This document shows positions 41,885 to 50,343 of a DNA stretch of 52,371 nucleotides, piece after piece. The notes under the pieces are model-generated. The model made no database searches. It was given only the letters and a program-made list of their open reading frames with translations, and was not told where the DNA came from. Numbering within the stretch: position 1 is the first letter of the stretch; each line of letters starts with the position of its first letter. The position numbers were made by a program, and so were the translations under genes. The stretch comes from Rikenellaceae bacterium (GTDB taxonomy: Bacteria; Bacteroidota; Bacteroidia; Bacteroidales; Rikenellaceae), in the NCBI GenBank assembly GCA_030529085.1, contig JAUMXM010000010.1:1-52371 (forward strand). Reading direction: 5' to 3'.

Positions 41885-41914
41885 CAAATATACGACAAAT
41901 TTTCAAACCTGCAA
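41885..41914 (-). promoter_or_regulatory. Promoter of tRNA-Asp copy 1
   Basis: Minus-strand TTG (41912-41914), 19 nt, TATATTTG (41885-41892). This differs from the copy 2 promoter at the -7 box. Confidence 0.75.
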
Positions 41915-41961
41915 GCGTGTGAGGTGAAAAAAGAGCATAAATTTCTTTGTCGAAATGATCG

Positions 41962-41974
41962 GTAGGGGACTCGA
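41962..41974 (-). repeat. Shorter tRNA-Asp T-arm fragment
   Basis: 13 nt (GTAGGGGACTCGA on the plus strand) match the T-arm of tRNA-Asp and join directly to a variant of the GCAAC/GTTGC hairpin, followed by a further terminator copy (42012-42037). It looks like a recombined or decayed repeat. Confidence 0.6.
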
Positions 41975-42053
41975 CGTGCAACGAAAGTTGCGAACGTGTA
42001 AGCACAAAAAAAGACGACTGAATCACTTCAGTCGTCTGCGCTCTATAAATTGG

Positions 42054-42073
42054 CGGTGCGTAGGGGACTCGAA
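42054..42073 (-). repeat. tRNA-Asp 3'-end fragment, second unit
   Basis: Same 20-nt tRNA end plus terminator as at 41533-41552, at the equivalent place in repeat B. Confidence 0.85.
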
Positions 42074-42242
42074 GTGCGATAGCACTCGCGCGATTGCCGC
42101 TGAAGATAAAAAAATAACTAATCGCGCAACCCCTTATTTTGTGAGTAGTGCCCACACAGCGACACGGAGCGCAGGACACGCAATGCGTGTTGTGCTTTTT
42201 TGTGTGCTACTCGTGCAACGAATGTTGCAAACGAGTAAGCAC

Positions 42243-42275
42243 AAAAAAAAGACGACTGAATCACTTCAGTCGTCT
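42243..42275 (-). terminator. Terminator of tRNA-Asp copy 2
   Basis: Same 11-bp stem and T-run as for copy 1. Confidence 0.9.
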
Positions 42276-42290
42276 GCGCTCTTAAATTGG

Positions 42291-42364
42291 CGGTGCGTAG
42301 GGGACTCGAACCCCTGACCCCGTGCGTGACAGGCACGTATTCTAACCAGCTGAACTAACGCACC
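42291..42364 (-). tRNA. tRNA-Asp(GUC), copy 2
   Basis: 74 nt, identical to copy 1, with the same discriminator and anticodon. Confidence 0.96.
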
Positions 42365-42410
42365 AATTTTAGAACCTTGCAACCGAGGTTTTACCCCCTG
42401 ATTGCGTTTG

Positions 42411-42440
42411 CAAAGGTACTACAAATTTTCAAACCTGCAA
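42411..42440 (-). promoter_or_regulatory. Promoter of tRNA-Asp copy 2
   Basis: Minus-strand TTG (42438-42440), 19 nt, TACCTTTG (42411-42418). The -33 side (AAATTTTCAAACCTGCAAGCG region) is shared with copy 1, while the -7 side is not. Confidence 0.75.
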
Positions 42441-42460
42441 GCGTTTTGGCCACTTTTTTC

Positions 42461-42994
42461 TTATTTTTTGAAGAAAGAGAATTGCACGCTGCCGTAACTC
42501 CTTAATTGCCAAAAGTAAGGGTGATTTTCGAAATTCTTCTCCTTCGAGTGTTCGAAGATGAAAATGCCCCCCTCGCGCAGTATGTCGCCCTCCAATACGA
42601 GCGGGATGATCTCCTCGCTGTGCTCCAAATCGTAGGGAGCATCCGAGAAGACGATGTCGAACTGCTTGGGGCAGCTCTTTAGGTAGAGGAAGGCATTAGC
42701 CTTGACGGGGTAGAGGGTGCGGATACCCAGCTCGCGTGCCGTTTGGCGAATAAAGTTGTGGTGCACGGCATTGATCTCGACCGAGGTGATCGACTTTGCG
42801 CCGCGTGAGGCGAACTCATAGCTGATCGACCCCGTGCCGGCAAAGAGATCCAACACGTCGCACTCCTCGATATCGACAAGGTTTTGGAGCACGTTGAAGA
42901 GGTTCTCCTTGGCAAAGTCGGTCGTGGGACGGGCACGGAGATTCTTGGGCGGGTTGATCGCGCGCCCCTTCAGGCTTCCGCTGATTATTCGCAT
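42461..42994 (-). CDS. rsmD: 16S rRNA (guanine966-N2)-methyltransferase RsmD
   Basis: 177 residues. The N-terminal MRIISGSLKGRAINPP and RPTTDFAKENLFNVL are diagnostic of RsmD. The SAM motif VLDLFAGTGSISYEFASRGAK follows, and the catalytic motif IV reads SDAPYDL instead of the usual DPPY. It methylates G966 of 16S rRNA on the assembled 30S subunit. Its start overlaps the preceding DUF3822 gene by 10 bp, a common Bacteroidota arrangement. Confidence 0.92.
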   Translation of the reverse strand: MRIISGSLKGRAINPPKNLRARPTTDFAKENLFNVLQNLVDIEECDVLDLFAGTGSISYEFASRGAKSITSVEINAVHHNFIRQTARELGIRTLYPVKANAFLYLKSCPKQFDIVFSDAPYDLEHSEEIIPLVLEGDILREGGIFIFEHSKEKNFENHPYFWQLRSYGSVQFSFFKK

Positions 42995-43566
42995 ACGGTC
43001 TTTTTGAAATAGGATTTGTAGAACTTCGTGCGGCGTTTGTCGCTCTTCTCAAGCTCCAGGCGCAGGGTATATCGTTTCGGGTCACAGGCATCGACTAAGC
43101 GCTCCATCAGCAACTCGCGATCGGCCTCGTCGGCAACACGAATCACTTCGGCCATCTGCAACTTCGGATCATATACCTTAATATATATAAGATCTTCGGC
43201 GTCGAATATCCAGATCGTCGGCTCGATGTTGCCCACTGCGCGAAGCAGTGGGGTGGTATAGCGCATCTTCTCGCCAAAGTGCTCTGTAAGGCGTTTCATC
43301 TCGTCGCGTTCGAGGGCAATGAGGGCCATGATGCCGCGATTGGTGTGGATGGCCAACACCTGATCATCGCCGGTCAGCGGCATGCCTGCAGCGGCAAACG
43401 AGGAGGCAGTGCCTTCGGTTGTGTACATCAATTCGGGCACAAGCAGCGTGCGGTGGGTGAGCAGTTCCACCTCCTCGGCCTTAGCCTCGATCGCTGTCCA
43501 TGAAAAAGAGTGTCCACCCGTAAGTCGGATGGACACCTTTTTTTCTACCATGTTGGTCGTAGCCAT
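42985..43566 (-). CDS. DUF3822 family protein
   Basis: 193 residues, of the family that regularly precedes rsmD in Bacteroidota. The fold resembles the actin/hexokinase-like type of pilus-assembly ATPase relatives, seen in repeated strands such as KVSIRLTGGHSFSWTAI, VLAIHTNRGIMALIALER and TIWIFDAEDLIYIKVYD. The function is unknown. Its start codon shares a base with the stop codon of the upstream gene (TAATG), which implies translational coupling. Confidence 0.85.
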   Translation of the reverse strand: MATTNMVEKKVSIRLTGGHSFSWTAIEAKAEEVELLTHRTLLVPELMYTTEGTASSFAAAGMPLTGDDQVLAIHTNRGIMALIALERDEMKRLTEHFGEKMRYTTPLLRAVGNIEPTIWIFDAEDLIYIKVYDPKLQMAEVIRVADEADRELLMERLVDACDPKRYTLRLELEKSDKRRTKFYKSYFKKTVCE

Positions 43567-44204
43567 TAGTCCTCCCAGTTACCGGCCTCGTTGTTACCGG
43601 TCTCCATCGAACCAAACTTGATACCGGGGTAGCGGTTGAAGTTGTTCACGTCGTCGTCGATCTTGTTAACGATCTCCTGACGGAAGGTAACCGTATCCAG
43701 GAACATGATATAGGGTGCACGGCACTCAACCACGGGGATTACGATCTTCGACTCGGTCGTGATCTGACCGGCCTCGAGGATGAACTCGGCCTTGTTATCC
43801 GTCGTGGGGATGTAGCGCAGGTTCATGATCTCCTCTTTGGTGAGCTTCTTGGGCGAGAAGATGGTGTCGATAACGGAAACCTGGAACTTCTCGACATTCT
43901 TCTTACCCTGACGCTTCAGCAAAGCCAAACCTACCGAGTCATCCTCATCGACGAGCTTGCGCTCCATCTCGATGGTCTCGTTGAGAATGAAGTTGGCCAG
44001 CGAGTCGAAGTCGGCGGTGAAACGCTGATACTTCGATTTGAAGGCGCGCTCTGCGGTGCGGATGTCCTTGATGCGCTCGATAACCTGGGCGCTCTTCGAC
44101 TTAAGTTCGTTCTCGAAGCGGATAGGCGTCGAGATCTGCTGGTAGATCACATAGACGAAGCCAATGATCACCAAGGCCAGAAGAATTTGTGCGATTTTTT
44201 TCAT
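43566..44204 (-). CDS. Membrane-anchored coiled-coil protein, unknown function
   Basis: 212 residues: a single N-terminal membrane helix (IAQILLALVIIGFVYVIY), then a charged helix of about 60 residues with coiled-coil character (FENELKSKSAQVIERIKDIRTAERAFKSKYQRF), then a small mixed domain. The arrangement recalls type IV pilin-like or periplasmic scaffold proteins, but no prepilin cleavage site is seen. It is the first gene of the rsmD operon. Confidence 0.75.
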   Translation of the reverse strand: MKKIAQILLALVIIGFVYVIYQQISTPIRFENELKSKSAQVIERIKDIRTAERAFKSKYQRFTADFDSLANFILNETIEMERKLVDEDDSVGLALLKRQGKKNVEKFQVSVIDTIFSPKKLTKEEIMNLRYIPTTDNKAEFILEAGQITTESKIVIPVVECRAPYIMFLDTVTFRQEIVNKIDDDVNNFNRYPGIKFGSMETGNNEAGNWED

Positions 44205-44253
44205 TTTTATTTAGGTTTTGTTTATTAATTTTGTCCTATAAAACGAGCATTCA

Positions 44254-45666
44254 ATGGAAAGTACCCGTATTGCGACTCAAATTTACACCAAAATTTGTTT
44301 TCAAACAACCTTTGGACAAAAAAAAATCATAGAAAAGTTGTCAAATTGGCTTATTTCCGATGATTTTAACCGAATTTTTGTCTTGAACGGCTATGCAGGT
44401 ACCGGAAAAACAACGCTCATAGCCGCCACGGTAGCCGCTCTGAAGGAGTCGGGCATGCGTACCGTGTTGTTGGCTCCGACGGGTCGCGCTGCGAAGGTCT
44501 TGGCGCGCTATTCGGGCGAGAAGGCGCTCACCGTTCATAAACATATCTACCGCGAAAAGACCAATGCCGACTACGAATCGAAGTTCACGTTGAACTTGAA
44601 TCGCGAACAGAACACCCTATTTATAGTAGACGAGGCTTCGATGCTCTCGGTGACCTCCTCCGACACAACCTTTGGCAGCGGCTCGTTGCTCGACGATTTG
44701 GTGCGCTTTGTGCGTAGTGGTAGAGCCTGTCGCCTGATGTTGGTTGGCGATAGTGCCCAGCTGCCGCCCGTTGGGTGCGATTTCAGCCCTGCGCTCGACC
44801 CCGACACCTTGTCGCGTTACGGCGAGGTGGAGTACTGCACCTTGGACGAGGTGGTGCGCCAGGAGGCTGAGTCGGGTATTCTGTTCAACGCTACGATGGT
44901 GCGCTGCATGTTGGAGCGCGGCATCGTGGCTGTACCGCGTTTTGAGCTGGATTTCCCCGATATCGAGGCAGTCGAGGGGGGTGAGTTCCTAGAGCTTTTG
45001 GGCGATGCTTATGCCAAATATGACCGTGATGAGGTGATTGTCATCACCCGCTCGAACAAGCACGCGAACCGCTACAACGAGGGTATCCGTCGCTACGTCT
45101 TGGGCGCCGAGGAGGAGATAGAGAGCGGCGACATGTTGATGGTGGTCAAGAACAACTATTATTATACGGAGCGCATGGAGGAGTGCCCGATGCACTTTGT
45201 GGCCAACGGCGATATCGTGCGCCTGAAGCGTCTGCGCCGCTTTGAGGATTTCTATGGTTTCCGCTTTGCGAATGCCGTGTTGGAGTTCCCGGACTACGAC
45301 GATACGCAGCTCGAGTGCAAAATCCTGCTCGACACGATCGCCTCGGAGTCTCCGTCGCTTACGCGCGAGGAGCAGACGCGACTCTTCTATGAGGTGGAGA
45401 AGGATTACCTCGACATTAAGAGTAAAATCAAGCGTTTCAAGGAGATTCGTGAGAATCCCCACTTCAACGCGCTGCAGGTGAAGTTCTCCTATGCTGTCAC
45501 CTGCCATAAGGCGCAGGGTGGTCAGTGGCGCGCGGTTTTTGTTGATCGCTGCCTCTTTGGTGACGAGCAGATCACGACCGATTTGATGCGCTGGCTCTAT
45601 ACGGCCTTGACCCGTGCCACCGATAAACTCTACCTGGTCAACTTCGACGAGCGTTTCTACGAATAA
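44254..45666 (+). CDS. SF1 DNA helicase (RecD/Dda-like)
   Basis: 470 residues. The Walker A motif NGYAGTGKTT is near residues 45-54, motif Ia LLAPTGRAAKVLARYSG follows, Walker B is LFIVDEASMLS, and motif III is MLVGDSAQLPPVG. The C-terminal half carries VTCHKAQGGQWRAVFVD and YTALTRATDKLYLVNF (motifs V-VI). This is the core of a 5'-3' helicase of the RecD2/Dda type without RecBCD partners or extra domains. Expected role: replication or repair. A TAATTTTG box (44226-44233) lies upstream. Confidence 0.9.
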   Translation: MESTRIATQIYTKICFQTTFGQKKIIEKLSNWLISDDFNRIFVLNGYAGTGKTTLIAATVAALKESGMRTVLLAPTGRAAKVLARYSGEKALTVHKHIYREKTNADYESKFTLNLNREQNTLFIVDEASMLSVTSSDTTFGSGSLLDDLVRFVRSGRACRLMLVGDSAQLPPVGCDFSPALDPDTLSRYGEVEYCTLDEVVRQEAESGILFNATMVRCMLERGIVAVPRFELDFPDIEAVEGGEFLELLGDAYAKYDRDEVIVITRSNKHANRYNEGIRRYVLGAEEEIESGDMLMVVKNNYYYTERMEECPMHFVANGDIVRLKRLRRFEDFYGFRFANAVLEFPDYDDTQLECKILLDTIASESPSLTREEQTRLFYEVEKDYLDIKSKIKRFKEIRENPHFNALQVKFSYAVTCHKAQGGQWRAVFVDRCLFGDEQITTDLMRWLYTALTRATDKLYLVNFDERFYE

Positions 45667-45669
45667 AAG

Positions 45670-46284
45670 CTATCCGCCGATCATGCCGAGTGATTCGAAG
45701 AGCAGCCTGTATTGGGCTGCTTTTTCGATTAGGGGGAGGGGATAGGCGCGCGACGTGGAGGGCATGCGGTAGAATTTCAGAGTCCGAAATTCGGCTTGCT
45801 TGTCGTTGTCAAAAATCGAAACTCTCACTTCGCAGAATGACCCAATCGCGGGTGTATCGCAGCCCAAAATTTCGGCAACTGTTTCGGTCGCCTTTTGTCC
45901 CGTGGTGACAATCGCACGGCATGCGGGGAGCTCTTTGAGCAGCTGCCCGATTGGTGCACATTCGACAATTTCGAGATACTTATCCGAGGCGTTATCCTTC
46001 GCTCTTCGCACCTTTGTGGCAGCATCGTAGAGGGCAATTCCGTGCGATTGACAAAAATCGACGATTCGCTCGTAATCGAATTGTTTTCTTCCATTTACGA
46101 GCAGGTGGTTGCGATCCGAATACCAGATATGTCCCATGATATACCAGAAATCGTTGGTAATATTCGGGTAGTAGAATTTCATGTTCCATCGGTGGGGTTG
46201 TGGTGGGAAGCTGCCCAGGAAGAGAACCTTTGCCTCGTGGGGCAGAAATGGTGTGAAGGGGTGTGTCTCGATGGGTTGTGTCAT
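45670..46284 (-). CDS. Uracil-DNA glycosylase superfamily protein
   Basis: 204 residues. It has the glycosylase-type motif VLFLGSFPPQ (residues about 20-29), a middle segment AIVTTGQKATETVAEIL and the C-terminal loop MPSTSRAYP that corresponds to the DNA-intercalation motif of the superfamily. It should remove uracil or mismatched thymine from DNA; the specificity within the superfamily is not clear. It is convergent with the helicase gene, with a gap of three bases. Confidence 0.82.
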   Translation of the reverse strand: MTQPIETHPFTPFLPHEAKVLFLGSFPPQPHRWNMKFYYPNITNDFWYIMGHIWYSDRNHLLVNGRKQFDYERIVDFCQSHGIALYDAATKVRRAKDNASDKYLEIVECAPIGQLLKELPACRAIVTTGQKATETVAEILGCDTPAIGSFCEVRVSIFDNDKQAEFRTLKFYRMPSTSRAYPLPLIEKAAQYRLLFESLGMIGG

Positions 46285-46516
46285 GGCTGTGCGACTCTTT
46301 TTTCAAGACAAAAGTACTACTTTTTTGCGAATCTCCTTTCCGCACGTGGCAATAACATAAACTTTTTCATTCTGCGCCTCGGAGGAGGTGTTTAATATAA
46401 TATTGGCACTAATTTCTTCGTACGCAATAAATACTACAAATTCTCGATTTGGCAATTTTATAGAATCTGAAAGCGCTATCATAAAATCCTATATGTTGAT
46501 AAATTTAGGCGTTTGG

Positions 46517-46549
46517 TTGATGTTTTTGACGTAAAAAATGATAATTTTG
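46517..46549 (+). promoter_or_regulatory. Candidate promoter of the fimbrial operon
   Basis: TTG (46517-46519), 22 nt (slightly long), TAATTTTG (46542-46549), about 80 nt before the first gene. Confidence 0.5.
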
Positions 46550-46554
46550 TATAA

Positions 46555-46589
46555 ATAAGTAGTATAAAACATCTGTTTTAGCTACTTAT
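46555..46589 (+). promoter_or_regulatory. 5' leader hairpin of the fimbrial mRNA
   Basis: ATAAGTAG (46555-46562) pairs with CTACTTAT (46582-46589), and inside it AAAAC (46566-46570) pairs with GTTTT (46575-46579) around ATCT. The element starts a few bases after the -7 box, so it would form the very 5' end of the mRNA. A third strand ATAAGT (46593-46598) could compete for pairing with ACTTAT (46584-46589). Confidence 0.55.
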
Positions 46590-46630
46590 ATGATAAGTGA
46601 AACAAACGAAAATTGCTCTAAAATAGATTT

Positions 46631-47230
46631 ATGAAGCGTTTTTTAGCTATCCTTGTATTGGTGGGCTTTGCAACCTTGTTGCCCATCGATCGAGCACATG
46701 GTCAGGATGTTGCAGTCAAGACCAATCTGCTGTATGATGCCACACGTACGATCAACCTCGGCCTGGAGGTTGGGTTGGCGCCTCGTTGGACCATCGACAT
46801 CTCCGGAAACTACAACGCATGGAAGATCAACGAGTCGGCCGACGTCTTCTGGAAGCACTACATGGTGCAGCCTGAGTTGCGTTACTGGTTCTGCGACCGT
46901 TTCTCGGGTCACTTCCTCGGCCTTCATGGGTTGGGTGGCAAGTACAACTTCAGCAATATGGACAACGATATCGAGTTCCTCGGCACCGATTTTTCGAAGT
47001 TGAGCGACTATCGCTACCAGGGTTGGGCCGTGGGAGCCGGTATCGGTTATGGTTATCAGTTTGTGCTGGGTCGCCACTGGAACCTCGAGTTGGAGATCGG
47101 TGCGGGTTACATCTACACCGAGTACGATAAGTTCGAGTGTCCCGAGTGTGGTGCTCGCCTCGAGGAGGATGTTCCCTACCACTATTGGGGTATCACCAAG
47201 GCGGCTGTTTCTATTGTCTTCCTCTTCTAA
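46631..47230 (+). CDS. DUF3575 outer membrane-type protein of the fimbrial operon
   Basis: 199 residues with a signal peptide (cut near AHGQ, residue 24). It continues as an eight-strand barrel-like protein of the DUF3575 family (VAVKTNLLYDATRTINLGLEVGLAPRWTID, ending AAVSIVFLF with the C-terminal Phe of outer membrane barrels). A CPECGAR pair of cysteines lies near the end. DUF3575 genes open many Mfa/Fim-type operons in Bacteroidales, where they may help fimbrial export or anchoring. Confidence 0.85.
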   Translation: MKRFLAILVLVGFATLLPIDRAHGQDVAVKTNLLYDATRTINLGLEVGLAPRWTIDISGNYNAWKINESADVFWKHYMVQPELRYWFCDRFSGHFLGLHGLGGKYNFSNMDNDIEFLGTDFSKLSDYRYQGWAVGAGIGYGYQFVLGRHWNLELEIGAGYIYTEYDKFECPECGARLEEDVPYHYWGITKAAVSIVFLF

Positions 47231-47238
47231 ATTTTTGC

Positions 47239-48678
47239 ATGATGAAATACACATTCACGATACTCGCTGCTCTCCTCGCTTTTGTGGAGGTTGGCGCCCA
47301 AGAATTGCAGGCTGTAAAATCGCAGCCGATCTTTGATGGTGAGGTTACGGTACACGATTTTTCGTTTACGCGAAACGGTGACTATATGTTTGTGAATATG
47401 GACATTGACCTCTCCGAGCTCAACGTTCACAACAACCGCGCAACGGTCCTTTCACCCGTCATTGTCAACCAGAACAATCAGATCGACCTGAATGGGGTCG
47501 GAATCTATGGCCGTCGTCGCTATTTTACCTATGTCCGCAACGGTTGGTCTACGTTGGGTAATGAGGGCGATATGCTCTTCAAGGAGAGCGAGAAGCCCGA
47601 GATTATAAACTTTAGCCAGTCAGTGCCTTACGAGGACTGGATGAATGGTGCCAAGGTGGTTGTCGGCAACCGCACCTATGGTTGTTGCAACAAGGTGCTC
47701 GACGAGCGTTTTGCCGAGCTTGGCTCCTATCGCCATTGGGTCTATGCGCCCCATTTCGCATTTGTACGTCCGCAGGCCGAGGCTGTCAAGACGCGTGAAT
47801 TGTCGGGTTCAGCCTTTGTCGACTTCCCCGTATCGCAGACGGTGATCTATCCCGAGTATCGCAACAACGTCGTCGAGCTGGCCAAGATTACCGGCACGAT
47901 CGACTCGGTGCGCAACGACAGCGACATTACGGTGACCGCGATTTCGATCAAGGGTTTCGCCTCGCCCGAGAGCCCCTACGACAACAATACCCGCCTGGCC
48001 AAGGGGCGTACCGAGGCGTTGCGCGTCTACGTGAATAAGTTGTACAACTTCCCCGAAAACTTTATTGCCACCGATTATGAGCCCGAGAACTGGGAGGGTC
48101 TGCGTGCCTTCGTCGAGCAGTCGTCGTTGCCGCACCGCCGCGAGATCATCGCGCTGATCGATGGCGATCGCGAGCCCGATAACAAGGAGTGGAAGCTCAA
48201 GTCGACCTACCCCGAGGAGTATCGCTACCTGCTTAAGACCTGCTATCCGGCACTGCGCCGCTCGGACTATCGCATCGAGTACATCGTGCGTGGTTTCAGC
48301 GATGTGGAGGAGATTCGCCGCCTGGTGAAGGAGCGTCCTCAGAAGTTGAGCCTCGAGGAGTTCTACCTCGCTGCCCAGGGTCTGGAGTCGGGTAGTGATG
48401 AGTTCTGCGAGATCTTCGATGTGGCTGTCCGCATGTATCCCAAGGATGAGGTCGCCAACCTCAATGCGGCCAATTCGGCGATGATGTCGGGCAACATGAA
48501 GGGTGCCGAGCGCTTCCTGGAGAAGGCCGGCAAGAGCGACGAGGCGATTTATGCGCGCGGTGTCTTTGCCGCCTTGGAGGGCGATTACGATGCTGCCGAG
48601 GATTACTTCCGCCTGGTCGAGAATGCGATTCCCGAGGCGAAGGATGGCCTGGAGCAGCTTGCCAAACTACGCGAGTAA
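47239..48678 (+). CDS. DUF3868 protein with OmpA-like and TPR regions
   Basis: 479 residues with a signal peptide (MMKYTFTILAALLAFVEVGAQ). The first ~190 residues match the DUF3868 type found in fimbrial operons. A middle segment (TVTAISIKGFASPESPYDNNTRLAKGRTEALRVYV) resembles the OmpA-type peptidoglycan-binding fold. The C-terminal ~120 residues look like TPR helices (LNAANSAMMSGNMKGAERFLEKAGK, then YARGVFAALEGDYDAAEDYF). It probably anchors the fimbrial apparatus to the cell wall. The start at 47239 overlaps no gene; the longer frame from 47137 lies in the previous gene. Confidence 0.82.
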   Translation: MMKYTFTILAALLAFVEVGAQELQAVKSQPIFDGEVTVHDFSFTRNGDYMFVNMDIDLSELNVHNNRATVLSPVIVNQNNQIDLNGVGIYGRRRYFTYVRNGWSTLGNEGDMLFKESEKPEIINFSQSVPYEDWMNGAKVVVGNRTYGCCNKVLDERFAELGSYRHWVYAPHFAFVRPQAEAVKTRELSGSAFVDFPVSQTVIYPEYRNNVVELAKITGTIDSVRNDSDITVTAISIKGFASPESPYDNNTRLAKGRTEALRVYVNKLYNFPENFIATDYEPENWEGLRAFVEQSSLPHRREIIALIDGDREPDNKEWKLKSTYPEEYRYLLKTCYPALRRSDYRIEYIVRGFSDVEEIRRLVKERPQKLSLEEFYLAAQGLESGSDEFCEIFDVAVRMYPKDEVANLNAANSAMMSGNMKGAERFLEKAGKSDEAIYARGVFAALEGDYDAAEDYFRLVENAIPEAKDGLEQLAKLRE

Positions 48679-48743
48679 ACCATTTAACAAAAAAAACAAT
48701 AAACTCAATTAATCTATTTTATTCACTTCAAAACTTTCACATT

Positions 48744-50318
48744 ATGAAGAAGCTTTTAATTTGCGCTTTTGCGCTTGCAGGCCTTTGGGCTTGTACATCG
48801 AGCGATTCGGAAGAGGTGAAGCCGTCGCAGGCAGGTGATGTCTACATGAAGTTCTCCGTGAAGATGGAGACGACGCGTAGCCAGACTGACGAAAGCGGTG
48901 ACACCAATTCGAACGCTGATCCCGACTATGAGGTCGGTAAGGACGTGGAGAACAAGATTTCGTCGGTTGACATTGTGCTGGTTGGCACTGATGGCGAAAT
49001 TAAGGCTGAGGGAGTGGCATTGACTGCTGCAGCAACGGACACTTATGTGGCTTCGTTTGAATCAACCGCATTGGTTGGTGGACAGACCTATACTGTGTAC
49101 ATTGTTGCCAATGGCACTTTTGTAGATGTGGAGAATGTTACGGAAGTTGGCGCGGATGTTACGACTACGATCGCCAAGCCTAACTACTTCTTGATGACCA
49201 ATGCAAATGAGGCACAATACAATGTTGCAAAGTTGCCTGACGATTTGACCATTTATAACACGCCGCAGAACCCCTACAACCTGGGTGCCTACGAGGTGGA
49301 GCGTGCTGCTGCCCGTTTCGACTATAAGGCGGCTAAGACTGACAACATCTATACATTGTGCGAGGATGCTGATGAAAACGCAACGGTAAACATTCAACTT
49401 ACGGAGGCCGCGCTGATTAACATGAGTAAGAAATTCTATGATTTCCGTCGTGTGTCGGCTGATGGTACGGCTACCAATGCTGTTATCGGTGGTGTTGAAA
49501 CCCCGAACAACTTTGTGGTCGATACGGACCATGCAGCAAAGGCTGCTGGCTATACTGATGCTCAAGCTGCAAACTTCCACAATCACATGTCAACGAACAC
49601 GTGGTCTTCGTGGAAATCGTTTGCGAATCTTGAGGACGACAATTGGAAGGGTAATGCCGCTGAGGGTGAAACCGCATTGGACGGCTATCAGATTTGGCAG
49701 TATGCTTCGGAGAATACGATCCCCAATATTAATGCTCAGCAGCATGGTATTACGACGGGTATTGTTTTCAAGGGCAAGCTGATCGCTACCGATAAGGCTC
49801 CTCAAGCTGTTCAGAGCGCTTTCTCGGCCGAAAATAAAGAGATGATTTACGTCTTCAAGGAGGTGCTCTACGGTACGTGGGCCGATGTGAAGGCTGCGGC
49901 TGAAGCAAAGAACAATGATGCTACCGTATCTCCCGTTAATCCCGAGTTGGCTGCTGCTTACAACGCTGTAGTAGCTGCAGGTGAGACCGTTGCTGCTAAG
50001 GCTGCTAATGGCTTCACGGGTTATGCTCCCGCTACTGATGGTAACTACTACGCTTACTACTACTACTGGAACCGTCACAACGACAACGGCGAGCCTTACG
50101 AAATGGGTAAAATGGAGTTTGCTGTAGTACGCAACAACGTTTACAAGCTCTGTGTTGAGAATATCACCAAGTTCGGTCACCCGACGCCGGGCGATCCCAA
50201 CAGTCCCGATCCGGATCCCGAGGATCCGACTGATCCCGACGAGTCTGAGAACTACTACTTCACCGTGACGGTTAAGGTACTGCCTTGGGTAGTTCGTATC
50301 AATAACATCGAGTTCTAG
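48744..50318 (+). CDS. Major fimbrial subunit, Mfa1/FimA-like lipoprotein
   Basis: 524 residues. Lipoprotein signal MKKLLICAFALAGLWAC (Cys17). The mature region begins with METTRSQTDE; Arg45 resembles the site where a trypsin-like protease trims the donor strand of P. gingivalis Mfa1/FimA. Two beta-sandwich domains follow. Near the C-terminus an Asp/Pro-rich linker (PDPDPEDPTDPDESE) leads to the strand YYFTVTVKVLPWVVRINNIEF, as in Mfa1. Subunits are expected to polymerise by strand exchange. It is codon-adapted and preceded by a 65-bp AT-rich gap. Confidence 0.88.
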   Translation: MKKLLICAFALAGLWACTSSDSEEVKPSQAGDVYMKFSVKMETTRSQTDESGDTNSNADPDYEVGKDVENKISSVDIVLVGTDGEIKAEGVALTAAATDTYVASFESTALVGGQTYTVYIVANGTFVDVENVTEVGADVTTTIAKPNYFLMTNANEAQYNVAKLPDDLTIYNTPQNPYNLGAYEVERAAARFDYKAAKTDNIYTLCEDADENATVNIQLTEAALINMSKKFYDFRRVSADGTATNAVIGGVETPNNFVVDTDHAAKAAGYTDAQAANFHNHMSTNTWSSWKSFANLEDDNWKGNAAEGETALDGYQIWQYASENTIPNINAQQHGITTGIVFKGKLIATDKAPQAVQSAFSAENKEMIYVFKEVLYGTWADVKAAAEAKNNDATVSPVNPELAAAYNAVVAAGETVAAKAANGFTGYAPATDGNYYAYYYYWNRHNDNGEPYEMGKMEFAVVRNNVYKLCVENITKFGHPTPGDPNSPDPDPEDPTDPDESENYYFTVTVKVLPWVVRINNIEF

Positions 50319-50343
50319 TTTAAGAATCGAAACCAAAAACAAA

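Larger units (their letters stand above)
42006..42385. repeat. 380-bp direct repeat, copy B
   Basis: Exact second copy of 41485-41864. Only 141 bp separate the copies, and those contain the copy 1 promoter and the short T-arm fragment. Confidence 0.95.
46285..46630. promoter_or_regulatory. Control region of the fimbrial operon
   Basis: 346 AT-rich bases without a supported gene. Toward the right end lie the -7 box and leader hairpin listed separately. No pair of long inverted repeats of the invertible-promoter type was seen. Confidence 0.5.

Noticed and set aside
41356-42336. Several frames on the minus strand starting in the tRNA-Asp genes
   Set aside because: They begin with tRNA sequence translated as protein (such as VRGSSPLRTA) and run through the terminator. 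These are familiar spurious predictions next to tRNAs.
41485-42385. CRISPR-like array
   Set aside because: The repeats are long (68 and 380 bp), contain tRNA and terminator sequence, and the spacing is not that of CRISPR. No cas genes are near.
41485-42385. Assembly artefact as explanation of the 380-bp repeat
   Set aside because: Possible, but the flanks of the two copies differ (promoter -7 boxes, 141-bp joint with its own fragment), which suggests a real duplication. Long reads would settle it.
46285-46630. Invertible promoter upstream of the fimbrial operon
   Set aside because: I found only local hairpins; no long inverted repeats flank a promoter-bearing segment, and no invertase gene is near.
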